NCBI GenBank assembly: GCA_937921935.1
Contig: CAKZWQ010000051.1
Coordinates: 1-36,891, forward strand
DNA: 36,891 nt
Origin: an uncultured Gammaproteobacteria bacterium
Lineage (GTDB): Bacteria; Pseudomonadota; Gammaproteobacteria; Steroidobacterales; GCA-2729495
Direction: 5' to 3'
Shown: positions 25,303-34,813 of the stretch, piece by piece
How positions within the stretch are numbered: the first letter of the stretch is position 1
Layout of the letters: every line of letters begins with the position of its first letter
Position numbers and translations under genes: made by a program
Notes under the pieces: model-generated
Databases searched by the model: none
Told to the model about the DNA's origin: nothing
What the model saw: the letters and a program-made list of their open reading frames with translations, nothing else

Positions 25303-26393
25303 ACGTTGAACCGAAAATGAATCACATCGCCTTCGTTGACGATGTATTCCTTGCCTTCCAGGCGCAGGCGGCCTGACTCTTTGGCACCCTGCTCGCCCTT
25401 GCCGGCCAGGTAATCGTCGAAGCCGATGACCTCGGCCCGGATGAAGCCACGCTCAAAGTCCGTATGAATTTCGCCCGCCGCCTGGGGCGCCGTGGCGCCG
25501 GTGCGGGTGGTCCAGGCCCGCACTTCCTTCGGTCCGGCGGTGAAGAAAGTCTGCAGCCCCAGCAGGCGATAGGCGGCACGAATCACGCGGGCCAGCCCGG
25601 GCTCGGCCAGACCGAGATCTTCCAGAAACGTGGCCTTGTCAGCCTCATCCAGCTGGGCGATTTCTGCCTCCATGGCGGCGCAGACGGTGACCACCTCGGC
25701 GGCATCGCCGGCGGCGAACTCACGCACGCGCTCGACCAGTTCGTTCCCGTCCAGACCGTCCTCATCCACATTGGCCACATACATGACCGGCTTGGCGGTG
25801 AGCAGGAACAGCTGGCGCATTTCCAGCGCCTCGCCATCATTGAGGGTCTGGAAGCTGCGGGCCGGCGAACCCTCACCGAGGTGATCGGCCAGGCGGCGCA
25901 GAAAATCTCGCCGGGCCACGTCGTCCTTTTTCCCGGTCTTGGCCTGTTTTTCCGCCTTATCCAGCTGCCGTTGCACGGCCTCCAGATCGGCCAGCAGTAA
26001 TTCGGTATTGATGACTTCGATGTCATCCAGCGGATCAATGGTGCCGGCCACGTGGGTCACATCATCATTCACGAAGCAACGCACCACGTGGGCAATGGCA
26101 TGGGTCTCGCGAATATTGGCCAGGAACTGGTTGCCCAGGCCCTCGCCCTTGGAAGCGCCAGCCACCAGGCCGGCGATATCCACGAACTCCACGGTAGTCG
26201 GCAGGGTCTTCTGCGGCTGAACGATCCCTGCCAGCTGATCCAGGCGCGGATCCGGGACCGGCACGATGCCCACGTTCGGGTCGATGGTGCAGAAAGGATA
26301 GTTCTCGGCGGCAATCTCCGCCGCCGTGAGGGCATTAAACAAGGTGGACTTGCCCACATTGGGCAGGCCCACGATTCCGCATCGAATAGCCAT
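25299..26393 (-). CDS. ychF: Redox-regulated ATPase YchF
   Basis: 364 residues from ATG 26393, matching the family length of about 363; an in-frame ATG 30 codons earlier would cross the 22-bp inverted repeat arm and is not credible. Obg-like P-loop NTPase: G1 [36 protein letters not shown]3 [20 protein letters not shown], and NVDEDG in place of the GTP-specific NKxD, which explains its preference for ATP. The C-terminal TGS-like domain includes [13 protein letters not shown] and [16 protein letters not shown]. It binds ribosomes and has been linked to stress and oxidative response in Escherichia coli. In many gammaproteobacteria it neighbours pth and rplY, as it loosely does here, with about 8 kb of other genes between. 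Confidence 0.97.
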   Translation of the reverse strand: MAIRCGIVGLPNVGKSTLFNALTAAEIAAENYPFCTIDPNVGIVPVPDPRLDQLAGIVQPQKTLPTTVEFVDIAGLVAGASKGEGLGNQFLANIRETHAIAHVVRCFVNDDVTHVAGTIDPLDDIEVINTELLLADLEAVQRQLDKAEKQAKTGKKDDVARRDFLRRLADHLGEGSPARSFQTLNDGEALEMRQLFLLTAKPVMYVANVDEDGLDGNELVERVREFAAGDAAEVVTVCAAMEAEIAQLDEADKATFLEDLGLAEPGLARVIRAAYRLLGLQTFFTAGPKEVRAWTTRTGATAPQAAGEIHTDFERGFIRAEVIGFDDYLAGKGEQGAKESGRLRLEGKEYIVNEGDVIHFRFNV

Positions 26394-26656
26394 GGCGGCG
26401 GGATAGTAGCAGGGCGGAAGATAGTTCGGGCTGTCTTGGGGTATTTCGGGGTGAAATCTGTCGAAAGTCGCTCCCCGATACACGCTTGGTTTCGACAGAT
26501 TTCACCCCGAAGCCCTGACAGCGGCAAAACGACTGACAGGCAAAGCGCCCGCCCTGCAAACGGAGATGGAGAGAGGGTGGTGAGACGGGCTGTCCTGCAA
26601 TCAGCTTGACGGCGCCTTCGGTTAGACTTCGCGATATTAAATAAGGAGAAGCATCG
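26394..26656. other. Divergent intergenic region with large inverted repeat
   Basis: About 260 bases separate ychF (leftward) and the MetE-like gene (rightward). The region holds a perfect 22-bp inverted repeat with a 23-bp spacer (see separate entry) and must hold both promoters. AGGAG precedes the MetE-like start. Confidence 0.6.
26445..26511. repeat. Perfect 22-bp inverted repeat
   Basis: The arms 26445-26466 and 26490-26511 are exact reverse complements over 22 bases, separated by a 23-base spacer. There is no T-run on either side, so it is not an ordinary terminator. It could be a regulator operator, a REP-like element or the remains of a small mobile element. Confidence 0.9.
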
Positions 26657-27673
26657 ATGCTCGAAACGACCATTGCCGGCAGCCTGCCCCGGCCTGACTG
26701 GCTGGCGGAACCCGAGAAGCTGAAGGGCGGCTGGAAGCTGGCAGGGGAAGAACTGGAGGCCGGCAAGCGCCGGGCCGCCGAGGAATGGATCCGGCACCAG
26801 GAAGAGGCGGGTATCGACATCCTGACGGATGGCGAAGTCTTTCGTAAGCATTTCGTGCACACCTTCCTGGAAGGCATTGAGGGTATCGACCAGGACAAGA
26901 AGACCCTGATGGGCATCCGGGACGATCGCTATAATCTCGAGGTACCCACGGTCACGGGTCCACTTTCCCGACCGAAGTCCATTCACGTGGACGAATTCAA
27001 GTTCGTCCGCGGCCTGACGGATCGCCGCCTCAAGTTCACCCTGCCCGGCCCCATGACTATCTGCGACACCATCGCCGATGCCCATTACGGCAAGCGCGCG
27101 GACATGGCCATGGCATTCGCCGAATTGCTGAATGCGGAAGCCCGCGAGCTGGTGGCCGCCGGCGCCGACGTTATCCAGTTTGACGAGCCGGCCTTCAATG
27201 TCTTTTTCGATGATGTAAACGAATGGGGCATCGCGGCCCTGGAAAAGGCGGCCGAAGGCCTGGACTGCATTCGCGCCGTGCATATCTGCTATGGCTACGG
27301 CATCCAGGAAAATCTCGACTGGAAAGAAACCCTCGGTGAAGAGTGGCGCCAGTACGAGAGGATTTTCCCGGGCCTGAATGCCAGCAGCATCGATCAGATT
27401 TCCCTGGAATGCGCCGACTCCCACGTACCGCACTCGGTGATGGCCATCCTGAAGGACAAGATGCTGATGGTGGGCTCGGTAGCGGTGACACCCGACCGGA
27501 TCGAGACCCCCGAAGAAGTGGCGGCCACCATCCGCTCAGCCATGCGCTATGTGGACCCGGAGCGGATCCTGCCCTGCACCAACTGTGGCATGACGCCGAT
27601 TCCCTACGATATTGCCCAGGGCAAGCTGAAGAGCCTGGCGGCCGGTGCTGCCCTGGTCAGGGAGACACTCTGA
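26657..27673 (+). CDS. Core-MetE-like methionine synthase family protein
   Basis: 338 residues, equal to only the C-terminal catalytic domain of cobalamin-independent methionine synthase MetE. It keeps the Zn site: HxC in AVHICYGYG, a Glu in SLECADSH and Cys in PCTNCGMTPI. ATIAGSLPRP-type N terminus, LTDGEVFRKHF and TLPGPMTICDT belong to the family. It lacks the N-terminal folate half of MetE, so it may be one of the short methionine synthases that do not use methyl-tetrahydrofolate-polyglutamate, or another methyltransferase such as an alkyl-thiol enzyme. No MesX/DUF1852 neighbour is present. AGGAG lies 8 bases before ATG 26657. The RND operon starts 58 bases downstream. Confidence 0.82.
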   Translation: MLETTIAGSLPRPDWLAEPEKLKGGWKLAGEELEAGKRRAAEEWIRHQEEAGIDILTDGEVFRKHFVHTFLEGIEGIDQDKKTLMGIRDDRYNLEVPTVTGPLSRPKSIHVDEFKFVRGLTDRRLKFTLPGPMTICDTIADAHYGKRADMAMAFAELLNAEARELVAAGADVIQFDEPAFNVFFDDVNEWGIAALEKAAEGLDCIRAVHICYGYGIQENLDWKETLGEEWRQYERIFPGLNASSIDQISLECADSHVPHSVMAILKDKMLMVGSVAVTPDRIETPEEVAATIRSAMRYVDPERILPCTNCGMTPIPYDIAQGKLKSLAAGAALVRETL

Positions 27674-27731
27674 CTGGACCCTGACCGCGACTCCGGCCAA
27701 TATAGGCACTTCTCTGAGCCGCGTATTAATA

Positions 27732-28931
27732 ATGAATAAAAAGTGTCTCCGGCTGATTCGGGCCAGCTCAATTGCGGCCATCTCCCTGGCTACCCTGGCG
27801 GCCTGTGGCCCGGGCGAGCCGCCTGCCCCGCCGCCCCTGCCCGTGCAGGTGGCCGAAGCCGAGCAGCGCGACGTACCCCTGACCCTGGAAATGGTGGGCA
27901 TAACCCTGGGCACCCAGGACGTACCGATCCGGGCCCGCGTGGATGGTTTCGTGGAGGGCCTCTATTTCAAGGAAGGCCGCACGGTCAAGAAAGGCGACCT
28001 GCTCTACCGGATCGACCAGGAGCCCTTCCAGGCGAAGCTGGTAGAAGCTAAAAGCCAACTGGCCGCCGCGCAGACACGGCTGGAAAATGCCCGCAGCGAC
28101 CTGGCCCGCATCCGGCCGCTGGCCGAGATGAAGGCCGTCAGCGAGCAGGACCTGGACAGTGCCCAGGCACAGTTCGATGCCGCGAAGGCGAATGTTCGGG
28201 CGTCCGAGGCCGTGGTTGAACTGGCCGAGATTGAACTCAGCTACACCGAGATCTATGCACCTATCAACGGACTGATTGGCCTGAGCATGGCTAAACCGGG
28301 TGAATACGTCGGCAAGGAACCTAACCCGGTGGTACTGAACGTTCTATCGGACATCAATCCAATCCGCGTGCGCTTCTCGATTTCCGAGCGCGAATACCTG
28401 ATTCTGGCGCGCAGCGTGTCGCAAGCCGAATGGCGTCAGGAAGACGACAACCTGCAGGAATCCAAGGGCCAGAAGAAGGAAAAGGTCCCCCTGGATCTGA
28501 TCCTGGCCGACGGGACCATGCACCAATACAAAGGTCAGGCCGACGCGACGGCCCAGTCCATCGACCCACAGACGGGCACCTTCACGGTGGAAGCCTCCTT
28601 CCCGAACCCCGAAGGAATCCTGTTGCCCGGCCAGTTTGCGCGCGTCCGGGCGGACTACGACACCCTGGAAGACGCCATCGTTGTGCCCCGCCGGGCCATC
28701 TCAGAACTGCAGGGCCGTTTCCGCGTGATGGTGGTCGGTGACGACGACACGGTGGAGGTGCGCGATATCAAACTCGGCCCCATCAAGGAAAACGATCAGG
28801 TGATCGAGTCAGGACTCTCGGCGGGTGAACGAGTCATCGTTGAGGGCCTGCAGAAGGTTCGGCCGGGCATGGCCGTTAAACCCACCCTGGCAAACGACAG
28901 CCCGACGCGGGCGCCGCTCCAGGAGACGTAG
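27732..28931 (+). CDS. RND efflux periplasmic adaptor lipoprotein (MexA/AcrA family)
   Basis: 399 residues from ATG 27732; an in-frame Met at 27645 lies inside the preceding gene and is rejected. The lipobox LAAC puts the lipid on Cys25. The order of segments is typical: barrel-sandwich half (VPIRARVDGFVEGLYFKEGRTVKKGDLLYRID), alpha-hairpin (~95-165, AKSQLAAAQTRLENARSDLARI), second lipoyl half (YTEIYAPINGLIGLSMAKPGEYV), beta-barrel and membrane-proximal domain (VVPRRAISELQGRFRVMVV). It joins the inner-membrane pump to the outer-membrane channel. It lies 6 bases before the pump gene in one operon. Confidence 0.95.
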   Translation: MNKKCLRLIRASSIAAISLATLAACGPGEPPAPPPLPVQVAEAEQRDVPLTLEMVGITLGTQDVPIRARVDGFVEGLYFKEGRTVKKGDLLYRIDQEPFQAKLVEAKSQLAAAQTRLENARSDLARIRPLAEMKAVSEQDLDSAQAQFDAAKANVRASEAVVELAEIELSYTEIYAPINGLIGLSMAKPGEYVGKEPNPVVLNVLSDINPIRVRFSISEREYLILARSVSQAEWRQEDDNLQESKGQKKEKVPLDLILADGTMHQYKGQADATAQSIDPQTGTFTVEASFPNPEGILLPGQFARVRADYDTLEDAIVVPRRAISELQGRFRVMVVGDDDTVEVRDIKLGPIKENDQVIESGLSAGERVIVEGLQKVRPGMAVKPTLANDSPTRAPLQET

Positions 28932-28937
28932 GCCCTA

Positions 28938-31900
28938 ATGGCTGAGTTTTTCGTTCGCCGGCCCATCGTCGCGATGGTCATCGCGATCATCATCGTGATC
29001 ATCGGCCTGGTTTCCATGAGCTCCCTGCCCACGGCGCAGTATCCGGACATCACGCCACCGGAGATTAACGTCGAAGCCACGTACACGGGCGCCAGCGCGG
29101 TGACGGTGGAACAGTCGGTCACCACGCCGCTGGAGCAGAAAATCAACGGTGTAGAGAACAGCCTCTACATAAAGTCCATCAATTCAAACGATGGCATCAT
29201 GAACCTGACCGTGTCTTTCGAAGTGGGTTCAGACCTCGACATTAATAATGTACTGGTGCAGAACCGGGTCTCCGAGGGCCAGGCCAGTGTGCCGGAGGAA
29301 GTGAAACGCCTGGGCATCACGGTGTCGAAGAAGCTCTCTTTTCCACTGATGCTGGTCAGTCTTTATTCACCGAATGAGACTTTCGATAGTGATTTCCTGG
29401 GCAACTACATCACTATCAATATCCTGGACCGGATCGCACGAATCCAGGGCGTAGGTCAGTCAACTATTTTCGGTAGCAGCGACTACGCCATGCGAATCTG
29501 GGTCAAGCCCGATCAGCTGGCGCGACGCAACCTGACGGTGCCCGACATCATGCGGGCGATCCAGGAACAGAATGTGATTGTCCCGGCAGGGCAAATCGGC
29601 GGACCCCCGGCCATGCCGGACACGCAGTTCACTTACACGGTGAGAACCCGCGGTCGCCTGGTGACCCCGGAGGAATTCGAGCGGGTGGTCCTGCGCTCGA
29701 ACCCCGATGGCTCGCAGATACGCATTGGCGACGTGGCACGGGTGGAACTGGGCACGCAACTCTACAATGCCGTGACCCGCTTCAACGACCAGCCCAGCGC
29801 AGTGTTGGCTCTTTACCAGCTGCCTGATGCCAACGGTCTGGAACTCGCCCAAAAAATCCAGGCCGAGATGGTCGAAATTGCCAAGGATTTTCCGGAAGAC
29901 CTGCAGTACGAAATCTCCCTGGATACGACCCTGGCCATCGAAGCCGGCATCAACGAGATCATCGTAACCCTGTTCCAGGCCGTCGCCCTGGTAATCCTGG
30001 TGGTGTTTGTATTTCTGCAGAATGTTCGCGCGACGATCATCCCCTCCCTGGCCGTACCCGTCTCGCTGGTCGGCACCTTCGCCTTTTTCCCGCTCTTCGG
30101 TTTCACCATCAACACGCTCTCGTTACTCGGTCTGGTCCTGGCTATCGGCATCGTGGTGGACGACGCCATCGTGGTGGTGGAGGCCGTCAGTGCCAAGATG
30201 GAAGAGGGTCTTGGCCCGAAAGAAGCGACGGTCGCCGCCATGAAAGAGGTGTCCGCTCCCATTGTGGCCACCTCGCTCGCCCTGATTGCCGTATTCGTAC
30301 CCGTGGCCTTCCTGGCCGGCATAACCGGCCTGCTCTACCAGCAGTTCGCCATCACCATTGCGATTTCAGTGGCGCTGTCGTCCATCAATGCCTTGACGCT
30401 CAGTCCCGCACTCAGTGCCATGCTGTTGCGCCCGCCGGACAGCAGCAAAAAGAGCCCGCTGCAGCCTTTCTATGACCGCTTTAACCGGGTCTTCGAGCGC
30501 GCCACCGGCGGCTACCTCAGCATTGCCGGCCACTTCGCGCGCAAACTGTCCCTCAGCCTGATCACCCTGGGTGTCGTAACCCTGCTGATGGGCGGTTTAT
30601 TCACGGCGGTGCCCGGTGGCTTCGTGCCGGAGGAGGATCAGGGCTATTTCCTGGTGAATATTCAGCTGCCTGACGCCGCCTCCCTGCAGCGAAACGATGT
30701 GGTCACGGAACGGGTTGAGAAGATCCTGGGGGAGACCCCGGGCATCGAGTTCGTGACCTCAATGGCAGGCTTCAGCCTGCTAACCGGCTCTTTCGGGCCG
30801 AACACCTCTTTCGTCTTCGTGTCCCTGGAAGAGTGGGACGAACGCGGCAGCGAACTGCACTCAGAAAAAATCATCGAGCAGGTCAACAAGCGCCTGGCCT
30901 TTGAGATTCCCGAGGCCCTCGCCGTCGCCTTTGGTCCGCCCGCCATCCCTGGACTTGGCACCGGTTCGGGCTTCTCCATGATGCTCCAGGACCGCGCGGG
31001 CAATACGCCCGAGTACCTTGCGGAACAGGCCCAGCGCTTTATCCAGACAGCCGCGGCGCGCTCGGAGATCGGCCCTATCTTCACCACCTACCGGGCCGAA
31101 GTGCCACAGATCCTGGCTGAGGTGGACAACGACGCGGCCCTGAAATTCGGCGTATCACTGCAGGACGTGAATGATTCCCTGGGTGCATTTCTGGGCGGCG
31201 CCTATGTCAACGACTTCAACCGCTTCGGGCGGCTGTTCAAAGTCTATGTGCAGGCCGAAAAGGAATACCGGACCAATGCGACGGATGTGCGGTACTTCTA
31301 TGTGCGCGGCAAAGAGGGGCAAATGGTGCCCCTGTCTGCCATTGTTAATGTGGAGTGGGCGAATGGCCCGGACTACACGAATCGCTTCAACCTCTTTCGT
31401 GCTGCCGAAATTACCGGCCAGCCGGCACCCGGTTTCAGCTCTGCCCAGGCCCTGACGGCCCTTGAAGAAGTCGCAGCCGAGTCTCTTCCGTCCGACATGG
31501 GCTACGCGTGGAATGCCATGAGCTTCCAGGAAAAAGCGGCGGCGGGCTCCGGCGCCTCCGTCTTTCTGCTGGCCATCCTGTTCGTCTTCCTGATCCTGGC
31601 CGCCCAGTATGAAAGCTGGTCCACACCCTTTAGCGTACTGCTGGGTACGCCAGTTGCTGTTTTCGGTGCCATGGCCGGGCTCTTCCTGTCCGGGTTATTC
31701 ATCGGCGGCTATGAGAATAATGTATTCGCCCAGATCGGCCTGGTGATGCTCATTGGCCTGGCGGCCAAGAACGCGATCCTGATCGTGGAATTTGCGAAGC
31801 TGGAGCGCGAAGCGGGGGCCACGGCCCTGGACGCCGCGCTGAAGGCGGCGAAGGATCGGTTCCGGCCGATCCTGATGACGGCTTTCTCATTCATCCTCGG

Positions 31901-32096
31901 TGTACTGCCCCTGCTGGTGGCCAGCGGCGCCGGCGCGGAAGCCCGCAAGGTCATGGGTATGACCGTGTTCGCCGGCATGCTTGCGGCGACCTGCGTGGGC
32001 GTCATCCTCGTGCCCTCGCTATTCGTGTTCATAGACAAGCTAGCCAACCGCGGCCAATCCGATACACCCGCCGTTCAGGAAAGCAAAAGCTCATGA
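28938..32096 (+). CDS. RND multidrug efflux pump, inner-membrane permease (HAE1, MexB/AcrB type)
   Basis: 1052 residues, the normal length for HAE1 pumps. It starts MAEFFVRRPIVAMVIAI (the standard cytoplasmic FxRRP lead), has the proton-relay aspartate pair in GIVVDDAIVVVEAV (TM4) and the lysine in LIGLAAKNAILIVEFAK (TM10). Large periplasmic loops follow TM1 and TM7, and LSPALSAMLLRP and RPILMTAFSFILGVLPLLVASGAGAEARKVMGMTVFAG are typical. It uses the proton gradient to extrude hydrophobic or amphiphilic compounds through the partner proteins encoded on either side. The substrate range cannot be read from sequence. Its stop overlaps the start of the next gene (ATGA). Confidence 0.97.
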   Translation: MAEFFVRRPIVAMVIAIIIVIIGLVSMSSLPTAQYPDITPPEINVEATYTGASAVTVEQSVTTPLEQKINGVENSLYIKSINSNDGIMNLTVSFEVGSDLDINNVLVQNRVSEGQASVPEEVKRLGITVSKKLSFPLMLVSLYSPNETFDSDFLGNYITINILDRIARIQGVGQSTIFGSSDYAMRIWVKPDQLARRNLTVPDIMRAIQEQNVIVPAGQIGGPPAMPDTQFTYTVRTRGRLVTPEEFERVVLRSNPDGSQIRIGDVARVELGTQLYNAVTRFNDQPSAVLALYQLPDANGLELAQKIQAEMVEIAKDFPEDLQYEISLDTTLAIEAGINEIIVTLFQAVALVILVVFVFLQNVRATIIPSLAVPVSLVGTFAFFPLFGFTINTLSLLGLVLAIGIVVDDAIVVVEAVSAKMEEGLGPKEATVAAMKEVSAPIVATSLALIAVFVPVAFLAGITGLLYQQFAITIAISVALSSINALTLSPALSAMLLRPPDSSKKSPLQPFYDRFNRVFERATGGYLSIAGHFARKLSLSLITLGVVTLLMGGLFTAVPGGFVPEEDQGYFLVNIQLPDAASLQRNDVVTERVEKILGETPGIEFVTSMAGFSLLTGSFGPNTSFVFVSLEEWDERGSELHSEKIIEQVNKRLAFEIPEALAVAFGPPAIPGLGTGSGFSMMLQDRAGNTPEYLAEQAQRFIQTAAARSEIGPIFTTYRAEVPQILAEVDNDAALKFGVSLQDVNDSLGAFLGGAYVNDFNRFGRLFKVYVQAEKEYRTNATDVRYFYVRGKEGQMVPLSAIVNVEWANGPDYTNRFNLFRAAEITGQPAPGFSSAQALTALEEVAAESLPSDMGYAWNAMSFQEKAAAGSGASVFLLAILFVFLILAAQYESWSTPFSVLLGTPVAVFGAMAGLFLSGLFIGGYENNVFAQIGLVMLIGLAAKNAILIVEFAKLEREAGATALDAALKAAKDRFRPILMTAFSFILGVLPLLVASGAGAEARKVMGMTVFAGMLAATCVGVILVPSLFVFIDKLANRGQSDTPAVQESKSS

Positions 32097-33481
32097 TGCG
32101 GCGCGCGGGAGCCTTGGCTTTGGGCCTGCTGACGGGTGCCTGCACCCTGGGGCCGGACTACCAGCGTCCGGAACTGCCCATGCCGAGCGACTACACGCAA
32201 AGCGTCGAGACAGGGGCCTCCCTCGCCAATCTGAAGTGGTGGGAAATTTTTGAGGATCCGCAGCTGCGTGTGCTGATCGCCACCGCGCTGGAAGAGAACC
32301 AGAATCTGGCAATCGCTGTTGCCCGAGTGCAAGAAGCACGCGCTCAACTGGGCGTTGTGAGAGCAGATCAATTCCCAACTGTAGACGGACTCGGGGAAGG
32401 CACACGCGGCAATACAAATGAAGCTTTTACCCCGGACGCCGGCACTGAAACTCAGTTGACGATCGGCGCCCAACTGGCGTGGGAACTGGATATCTGGGGC
32501 AAATTGCGCCGAGCCACGGAATCCGCGCGTGCCCAGCTTCTGTCTACAGAGGAAGCGCAGCGAGCCGTGACCATCAGCCTGATCGCGGATGTTGCAAGCA
32601 ACTACCTGTTGTTGCTGGATCTTGATGCTCGGCGCCGCGTTTCAGAGCGGACCCTGGAAAGCCGGCTTGATTCCCTCGATATTATTCAGGCTCGCTATGA
32701 CAAGGGCACTGTGCCCCTCATTGACGTCAATCAGGCCGATATCGAAGTCGCGGATGCGGCCGTCGCGCTGGCGAAAACGGAACGTGACTCTGTGCGGGCT
32801 GAGAATGCTCTGAGTATCCTGCTTGGAAGCAACCCTGGGGCCGTAGCGCGCGGCGATCGCCTCAAGGAACAGGGCTTCACCCCGGAACTGCCCGCCGGCG
32901 TTCCGGCCGAATTACTTGAGCGGCGACCGGACATTCGCGAGGCCGAACAGGCCCTGGCCGCCCAAACAGCCAGAATTGGTGTAGCCGAGGCGAACCGTCT
33001 GCCGTCCCTGAATGTCCTGGGTCAGATTGGCTTCGTAGACGACAACATTGATGATCTGTTCGATGATGACCTGTGGTCCATCGGCGGCAACTTTACCGGA
33101 CCGATTTTTGACGCCGGCCGCACCAAGCAGCAGGTCGAGGTAGAAAAGGCCAGGACGCAGCAGCTGGTAAGCCAGTACACCCTGACGGTGCAGCGGGCGC
33201 TGGCGGAGGTGGAAGATTCACTGGCCGGTATTCGCACCTTCCGCGATGAATTGAGTTCCCGCGAGCGGCAGGTAACCTCAGCGCGCAGTGCAGCGACCCT
33301 GTCCCGCGCCCGTTACGATGGGGGTGTCACCAGCTACCTGGAAGTGCTCGACTCGGAAAGGTCACTGTTCGATGCCGAGCTGGCCGAGTCCATCGCCCGT
33401 CGGGAAAGCCTGACGTCCATCGTGCAGCTCTACAAGGCCCTGGGAGGAGGCTGGGAACCACCGCCGCCGACTTCACCCTGA
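32093..33481 (+). CDS. RND outer-membrane factor lipoprotein (NodT/OprM family)
   Basis: 462 residues. Lipobox LTGAC gives lipid-bearing Cys17, followed by the signature TLGPDYQRPELPMP. Two OEP repeats are visible, with WWEIFEDPQLRVLIATALEENQNLAIAVARVQEARAQLG and the repeat-two equivalent IGVAEANRLPSLNVLGQIG; LLERRPDIREAEQALAAQTA is diagnostic of the NodT group. It forms the trimeric outer-membrane tunnel for the pump. The ATGA overlap with the pump gene indicates translational coupling. No local regulator gene (TetR or MarR) accompanies the operon in the window. Confidence 0.96.
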   Translation: MMRRAGALALGLLTGACTLGPDYQRPELPMPSDYTQSVETGASLANLKWWEIFEDPQLRVLIATALEENQNLAIAVARVQEARAQLGVVRADQFPTVDGLGEGTRGNTNEAFTPDAGTETQLTIGAQLAWELDIWGKLRRATESARAQLLSTEEAQRAVTISLIADVASNYLLLLDLDARRRVSERTLESRLDSLDIIQARYDKGTVPLIDVNQADIEVADAAVALAKTERDSVRAENALSILLGSNPGAVARGDRLKEQGFTPELPAGVPAELLERRPDIREAEQALAAQTARIGVAEANRLPSLNVLGQIGFVDDNIDDLFDDDLWSIGGNFTGPIFDAGRTKQQVEVEKARTQQLVSQYTLTVQRALAEVEDSLAGIRTFRDELSSRERQVTSARSAATLSRARYDGGVTSYLEVLDSERSLFDAELAESIARRESLTSIVQLYKALGGGWEPPPPTSP

Positions 33482-33612
33482 ACACGAACCCGGGAAAGGG
33501 CTGCCCGAAGCCGCTATGATCGAAATTCACACTCGAATCGGCTGGCGACTAATGCCTGGACAGATGGCGCTGAAAAATTCACCCGCATCCCGCAAGGCTG
33601 GCGACAGACGCC

Positions 33613-34299
33613 ATGGCTAAACTCCATCGCGAAGCCAATTTCACCGCCATGCTGATCGGCCTGTTGATTGCGCTTGTCATTGGCCCGGTGCTGCTGGAAC
33701 TCGATATGTACTTTTCCGGCATCAGCATCCAGACGGTTCTGGCCATCACACTAATTGTCAGCATCTGGAGCGCCATTGACTCCAAGCTGTGGTTCTTCGG
33801 CGGCATTGCACTGGCGCTGATCAACGGATCGGTCACCCTCTATACCAATTTCAACCCCAGCTTTATCGCTGACGTCATCGGACTTTGCACCACCTTTCTG
33901 TTTTGCGCCCTTAGCATTGCCTTTGTCATATCCCACCTGATTGAAATGCAGACGGGAACCTTCAGGCTCACGCAGAATCATATCGTCGGCGCCATCTCCA
34001 TTTACCTGCTCCTGGGTATTGGTTTCGGGGTACTGAACATTTTGCTTGAACTACTGCTGCCCGGTTCCTACAAAGGACTGGATCCGGTTAATGATGGTCG
34101 TGTCGGTCTTGACCTGATCTACTTCAGCTTCGTGACCATGACGACGCTGGGTTACGGCGATATCACGCCCGTCGGACCACTGGCCAGGGCCGTTGCCTAC
34201 ATCGGCTCCGTGGTCGGCCAGTTCTACATTGCGATCCTGGTGGCCGGACTCGTGGGCGCTTTCATCAGTCAGCAAATGTCCCGGAGGAACGAAGAATGA
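33613..34299 (+). CDS. Small potassium channel (ion channel family)
   Basis: 228 residues with about six hydrophobic segments and one pore loop with filter TTLGYGD in FVTMTTLGYGDITPVGPLARA (~173-193), followed by a final helix. There is no RCK or cyclic-nucleotide domain, so gating is unknown. ATG 33613 follows 131 bases of intergenic sequence, so the gene probably has its own promoter. Its stop overlaps the next gene by 4 bases (ATGA), coupling it to a Spy-like periplasmic protein. Confidence 0.88.
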   Translation: MAKLHREANFTAMLIGLLIALVIGPVLLELDMYFSGISIQTVLAITLIVSIWSAIDSKLWFFGGIALALINGSVTLYTNFNPSFIADVIGLCTTFLFCALSIAFVISHLIEMQTGTFRLTQNHIVGAISIYLLLGIGFGVLNILLELLLPGSYKGLDPVNDGRVGLDLIYFSFVTMTTLGYGDITPVGPLARAVAYIGSVVGQFYIAILVAGLVGAFISQQMSRRNEE

Positions 34300-34793
34300 C
34301 TCGAGGCAAGCTGTTTATCGCGCTGCTATTGTGCCTGCTGGCCCTGCCGGCGCCGGCCCAGCAGAACGTCCGCGAACCCGATTTACGCAGCAAGATGGCG
34401 GCTGCCCGGGATGTCCTGGAAAAGGAACGGCGCATTGTGCTGGCCGGTGAAATGAACCTGACCGATGAAGAACGGGACAAGTTCTGGCAATTATTCAACG
34501 AATATATTCAGGATCGCCAGAAGGTCAATGACGTCCGCGTCGACGTCATTATTCGCTATTCAGAAACCTACCGCACCATGACCAACGAAATTGCCAAGAG
34601 CCTGATCGATGATCGCTTCCGTTACGAGCGAGAAATGGTGAAACTGCGAGAGAAATATCTGAAGCGACTGCGGCGGATTCTGCCTGAGACCAAAGTTGCC
34701 CGATTCTTCCAAGTCGAAAGCAAGATGGATGCAGCTCTGGATTACAACCTGGCGGCCAGCATTCCGGTTATCCAGGATCCGCCGGCGCGCTAG
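34296..34793 (+). CDS. Periplasmic helical protein, Spy/LTXXQ-like
   Basis: 165 residues with a signal peptide (LFIALLLCLLALPAPAQ). The mature part is helical and highly charged, with an LTDEERDKFWQLFNEYIQ segment resembling the LTxxQ motif of Spy/CpxP-type periplasmic proteins, and a basic middle portion (MVKLREKYLKRLRRILPE). A chaperone-like or envelope-stress role is possible but only suggested. The start overlaps the channel stop, so both proteins are made together. It converges with pth. Confidence 0.65.
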   Translation: MTRGKLFIALLLCLLALPAPAQQNVREPDLRSKMAAARDVLEKERRIVLAGEMNLTDEERDKFWQLFNEYIQDRQKVNDVRVDVIIRYSETYRTMTNEIAKSLIDDRFRYEREMVKLREKYLKRLRRILPETKVARFFQVESKMDAALDYNLAASIPVIQDPPAR

Positions 34794-34813
34794 CAGGGTT
34801 CCCGCTTGCCTGG

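Noticed and set aside
25464..26000. Plus-strand open frame antisense to ychF
   Set aside because: It lies wholly within a highly conserved gene and shows only codon-bias shadowing, with no start signal.
26069..27433. Long minus-strand open frame (454 codons) antisense to the MetE-like gene and crossing into ychF
   Set aside because: It is the mirror of strongly coding GC-rich DNA, crosses the 22-bp inverted repeat, and its peptide shows no family features; both overlapping genes are well-supported families.
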